NCBI RefSeq assembly: GCF_936925435.1
Contig: NZ_CAKZHQ010000003.1
Span: 124,001 to 188,000 of the forward strand
From: an uncultured Ramlibacter sp.
Lineage (GTDB): Bacteria > Pseudomonadota > Gammaproteobacteria > Burkholderiales > Burkholderiaceae_C
Reading direction: 5' to 3'
Length of the DNA stretch: 64,000 bases
The notes beneath the pieces are model-generated. The model made no database searches, was not told the DNA's origin, and was given only the letters and a program-made list of their open reading frames with translations. Of this stretch, positions 61,211 through 64,000 are shown piece after piece (positions within the stretch are counted from its first letter, which is position 1; each line of letters starts with the position of its first letter). The position numbers and the translations under genes were made by a program.

Positions 61211-62575
61211 GTGAACGCACCCGCCCACCCCATCGAACAACTGACCGCCGAACTGGCGGACCTGGACTGGATCACCGACGAGGGCCGTGTCGGCCGCCTG
61301 TCGCAGGACTTCAACTGGTACAGCCCGGTGCTCAAGCGCCAGCTCGAAGGCAAGCGCGCCGCCGCCGCCGTGCGCCCGCGCAACGAGGACGAAATCAAGC
61401 GCCTGGTCAGCCTCTGCGCCCGCCTGCGCGTGCCCATCACGGTGCGCGGCAGCGGCACGGGCAACTACGGCCAAGCCGTGCCCTTGCAAGGCGGCGTGCT
61501 GCTGGACATGAGCGGCTACAACGCCTTTCTGTGGGCCAAAGGCGGCATCGCCCGGGCCCAGGCCGGGATCCGTCTGTGGGACCTGGAAAAGGAATGCAAG
61601 CCCCACGGCCTGGAGCTGCGCTGCATGCCGTCCACCTACCGCAGCGCCACCCTGGGCGGCCTGTTCGGCGGCGGCTTCGGCGGTGTCGGCTCGATCAACT
61701 ACGGCCCGCTGGGTTCGCGCGGCAACGTGCTGGGCATCCGTGCCATGAGCATCGAGGAAGAACCCCAGATCGTGGAGCTGCGCGGCCCCGACGCCCTGGC
61801 CATGCACCATGTCTGGGGCACGAACGGCCTGGTGCTGGAGCTGGAGTTCGCCATGGCGCCGGTGCACGACTGGATGGAGGCCATCGTCACCTTCGGCAGC
61901 TTCGATACGGCGCTGGACTTTTGCGATGCGCTGTCGCGCTCGGCCGGCATCCTCAAGAAAGAAGTGGCCATGCTGGCCGCGCCCATCCCCGACCACATCA
62001 AGCAGCTGGCCGACTACCTGCCCACCGGCTGCCACGCCAGCATCGTGCTGGTGGCTGAAGAAAGCGAAGCCGCCTTCCTGGAGCTGGTGACCCAGTTCGG
62101 CGGCACTGTCAGCTACCGCAAGACCGCGGCCGAAGTGGCGGCCAGCAACCGCACCTTGCTGGAATACACCTGGAACCACACGACGCTGCACGCCATGCGG
62201 GTCGACAAGAACCTGACCTATCTGCAAAGCGCCTTCACCGCCGGCCAGCACCTGGAGCAGGTGCGCACCATGGAAAAGCTGCTGGGCGGCGAGGTGATGA
62301 TGCACACCGAGTTCATCCGCAACATGGATGGCCTGATGACCTGCACCGCCTTGCAACTGGTGAAGTTCAGCACCGAGGAACGATTGAACGAGATCATGCA
62401 GATCCACCGCGACAACGGTGTGCGCATCAACGACCCACACGTCTTCATCGTGGAAGACGGCCGAGCCAACGGCGAGCTGCCCGCCGCCGTGCTGGCCACC
62501 AAGCGCCGCTTCGATCCACACAATCTGCTCAACCCCGGCAAGGTCCGGACCTGGGCGCGGGGCATCCCCCAATGA
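61211..62575 (+). CDS. FAD-binding oxidoreductase (GlcD/PCMH-type)
   Basis: A 454-residue flavoenzyme with the PCMH FAD domain: VRPRNEDEIKRLVSLCARLR, VRGSGTGNYGQAVPLQGGV and STYRSATLGGLFGGGFGGVG. The C-terminal substrate domain ends with AVLATKRRFDPHNLLNPGK. Family members oxidise hydroxy acids or ring CH/NH bonds. In this cluster it could oxidise the imported ring or its open product. The start is GTG 61211; there is no competing ATG in frame nearby. Coupled to the RidA-like gene by a four-base overlap. Confidence 0.85.
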   Translation: MNAPAHPIEQLTAELADLDWITDEGRVGRLSQDFNWYSPVLKRQLEGKRAAAAVRPRNEDEIKRLVSLCARLRVPITVRGSGTGNYGQAVPLQGGVLLDMSGYNAFLWAKGGIARAQAGIRLWDLEKECKPHGLELRCMPSTYRSATLGGLFGGGFGGVGSINYGPLGSRGNVLGIRAMSIEEEPQIVELRGPDALAMHHVWGTNGLVLELEFAMAPVHDWMEAIVTFGSFDTALDFCDALSRSAGILKKEVAMLAAPIPDHIKQLADYLPTGCHASIVLVAEESEAAFLELVTQFGGTVSYRKTAAEVAASNRTLLEYTWNHTTLHAMRVDKNLTYLQSAFTAGQHLEQVRTMEKLLGGEVMMHTEFIRNMDGLMTCTALQLVKFSTEERLNEIMQIHRDNGVRINDPHVFIVEDGRANGELPAAVLATKRRFDPHNLLNPGKVRTWARGIPQ

Positions 62576-63030
62576 GCACGATGGGCAAGCCGATGGCCAA
62601 CTACGCAGCCGCAAAGCGCGTGGGCGACTTCGTCTTCCTCAGCGGCGTGGTGGCCGTCGATCCCATGCGCAAGGCCGTGGTGCAGAGCTACGAAGAACTG
62701 CCGGCCGAAGCCATGGAGCAATTGAAGAGCCTGGGCTACGTCACGGGCCAGATGACGGTGGACATCTACGAGGCGCCGGCCGTCGCGCAGAGCTGGTTCG
62801 TGCTCGACCGCATCCGCCAGATCGCCAGAGAGCATGGCGGCGAGATGAAGGACGCGGTCAAGCTGGTCCAGTACTTCCGCGACCTGCGCCACTACCCGTT
62901 CTACAACCGCGTGCGCGGCCTGTTCTACCCCGGTGAACCACCGGTGAGCACGGTGGTCGAAGTGGCGCGCTTCATGCCCGGCGATGGTGCGTTGATCGAA
63001 GTGGAGGCAACGCTGTACCTGCCCAAGTAG
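62572..63030 (+). CDS. RidA-superfamily protein lacking the catalytic arginine
   Basis: A 152-residue protein with the RidA fold pattern (AKRVGDFVFLSGVVAVDPMR, and YPFYNRVRGLFYPGEPPVST). The position of the catalytic Arg of archetypal RidA is Val125 here (PPVSTVVEV rather than PARSTV), so imine hydrolysis by the usual mechanism is unlikely. It is larger than RidA by about 25 residues. RutC of the pyrimidine pathway is a RidA relative, which makes its place in a RutR-linked cluster notable. Its TAG is followed directly by the third sigma-54 site. Confidence 0.85.
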   Translation: MSTMGKPMANYAAAKRVGDFVFLSGVVAVDPMRKAVVQSYEELPAEAMEQLKSLGYVTGQMTVDIYEAPAVAQSWFVLDRIRQIAREHGGEMKDAVKLVQYFRDLRHYPFYNRVRGLFYPGEPPVSTVVEVARFMPGDGALIEVEATLYLPK

Positions 63031-63046
63031 TGGCACGCCACTTGCA
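63031..63046 (+). promoter_or_regulatory. Sigma-54 (-24/-12) promoter of the second binding-protein gene
   Basis: TGGCACG-CCAC-TTGCA: both boxes are perfect and GG/GC are 10 bases apart. It starts at the base after the RidA-like stop. The predicted transcription start is near 63057. Confidence 0.8.
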
Positions 63047-63171
63047 TCAAATTTGACGGAGTAGAAGCAGTCAACGGCGCCAGCGCCGTGGGTCATTGCT
63101 CTGGCGGTGGAAGAGCTCCACCGTGCGCCGATCTGGCGCTTTGTGTTCCACGACATGACCGGAGAAACTGC
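63047..63171 (+). other. Structured leader of the second binding-protein gene
   Basis: About 115 bases of 5' leader with two hairpins: CGGCGC-CA-GCGCCG (63075-63088, which would have to melt or fold as a cruciform) and CGGTGGA-AGAGC-TCCACCG (63105-63123). GGAGAA lies before the ATG. No match to a known riboswitch was recognised. Confidence 0.45.
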
Positions 63172-64000
63172 ATGAAACGCGTCCTCGCATCCTTTGCCCT
63201 TGCCGCAACCGCCCTCGCCTCCCAGGCGCAGGACAAAGTCACCTTCCTCACCTCCTGGTACGCCCAGGCCGAACACGGCGGCTACTACCAGGCCATCGCC
63301 ACCGGCATCTACAAAAAATACGGCCTCGACGTCACCGTCAAGATGGGCGGCCCCCAGGTCAATGCGATCCAGATCATCGCCGCCGGCCAGGCCGACTTCA
63401 TCATGGGCAAGGACTTCCAGACCCTGTCGGCCATCGAGAACGGCGTGCCCCTGACCACGGTGGCGGCTGTGTTCCAGATGGAGCCCCAGGGCATGGTGAC
63501 GCACACCGACGTCAAGGGCCTGGCCGACCTCAAGGGCAAGACCATCCTGCTGGCCACCAGCGGCCGCACCAGCTGGTGGCCCTGGCTGAAGATCAAGCAC
63601 GGCCTGAAAGACGACCAGACCCGTCCCTACACCTTCAGCATGGCGCCCTTCTTCGCCGACCCGAACATGGCACAGCAGGGCTACCCCGGCTCCGAGCCCT
63701 TCATCGCCGAGAAGGCCGGCCAGAAGGTCAAGTTCTTCCTGTTCGCCGACGAAGGCTATCCGCCGTATGGCAACACCATCGTCACCACGCGCCAGATGGT
63801 CAAGGACAAGCCCGAACTGGTGCAGCGCTTCGTCAAGGCCACGCTGGAAGGCTGGAAGAGCTACCTGGCCAACCCGGCGCCCGGCAACGCGCTGATCAAG
63901 CAGGACAACCCCAAGATGGAAGACGAGCTGATCGCCTATTCCGTCAAGACCATGAAGGAGATGAAGTTCATGGACGGCGGCGATGCTGCCAAACTGGGCG
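63172..64000 (+). CDS. ABC transporter substrate-binding protein (NMT1/THI5-like), 3' end outside window
   Basis: 276 residues are present and the frame is still open at the window end. Signal peptide LASFALAATALASQAQ, then FLTSWYAQAEHGGYYQAIAT and GIYKKYGLDVTV, a close paralogue of 58593-59579. Differences in the ligand-facing part (MGKDFQTLSAIENG against MGSSDLQIIRARSNG) suggest a related but different ligand. It has its own strong sigma-54 promoter. Further transport genes may follow outside the window. Confidence 0.9.
   Translation, partial: MKRVLASFALAATALASQAQDKVTFLTSWYAQAEHGGYYQAIATGIYKKYGLDVTVKMGGPQVNAIQIIAAGQADFIMGKDFQTLSAIENGVPLTTVAAVFQMEPQGMVTHTDVKGLADLKGKTILLATSGRTSWWPWLKIKHGLKDDQTRPYTFSMAPFFADPNMAQQGYPGSEPFIAEKAGQKVKFFLFADEGYPPYGNTIVTTRQMVKDKPELVQRFVKATLEGWKSYLANPAPGNALIKQDNPKMEDELIAYSVKTMKEMKFMDGGDAAKLG

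Overview
The window is high-GC, gene-dense bacterial chromosome. It looks like a betaproteobacterium of the family Comamonadaceae (Acidovorax/Variovorax/Hydrogenophaga relatives). The reasons are paired DUF1631 proteins, many TRAP and ABC carboxylate/peptide transport operons, De Ley-Doudoroff sugar-acid genes, and short dispersed repeats that I associate from memory with that family. The species cannot be named from sequence alone. No tRNA, rRNA, CRISPR array, transposase or integrase gene was found.

Layout. 0-5.7 kb is copper/metal handling: the tail of a CDF exporter, a DUF883 protein, cueR-copA on the minus strand, and a divergent plus-strand series (copZ-like, Cys-rich secreted protein, CusF-like, outer-membrane-like protein, periplasmic HMA protein, MerT-like membrane protein). 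The two divergent promoters have MerR-type 19-bp spacers and sit almost on the start codons. 5.7-17.9 kb is largely housekeeping: an S58 peptidase, a TAXI-type TRAP binding protein, two DUF1631 paralogues around EttA, an RhlE-type DEAD-box helicase, an NAD(P)-binding protein and a LysE exporter. 19.6-27.7 kb is a sugar-acid module: a FadR-type regulator, TRAP transporter and enolase-superfamily dehydratase facing an IlvD/Edd dehydratase. 29.1-38.3 kb is a minus-strand operon for dipeptide or N-acyl-D-amino-acid use (ABC importer, PLP deaminase, RpiR regulator, D-aminoacylase). It faces a plus-strand operon (RidA, KDG kinase, DgoK, DgoA, SDR; 38.4-42 kb). 43.9-54.9 kb holds an aldehyde dehydrogenase, a MarR-MFS-MATE efflux operon, a thioesterase, an AraC/NmrA pair and the glutathione-dependent formaldehyde pathway.

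55-64 kb is a coherent nitrogen-compound gene cluster. A RutR-like TetR regulator precedes a flavodoxin-fold reductase, a cytosine-deaminase-like amidohydrolase, a creatininase-family amidohydrolase, a complete ABC importer with an NMT1/THI5-type binding protein, an FAD-linked oxidase, an atypical RidA protein and a second NMT1/THI5-type binding protein. Three sites match sigma-54 (-24/-12) promoters, and a RutR-like operator overlaps the first predicted transcription start. This suggests nitrogen-limitation-controlled uptake and degradation of a heterocyclic nitrogen compound. The substrate is not known.

The least expected content is in the gaps. Three small loci (17.9-19.4, 28.1-28.8 and 42.4-43.3 kb) carry foreign-looking single genes bounded by attC-type integron recombination sites, with no integrase: the pattern called CALIN. 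Two of them begin with the same ~170-bp leader. Each leader carries a ~30-codon ORF whose stop codon lies in the GTTAG recombination core. Two loci are bracketed by inverted copies of non-coding, terminally inverted-repeat elements (244 bp and ~161 bp). Several short repeat families are scattered between genes and in places extend into coding sequence.
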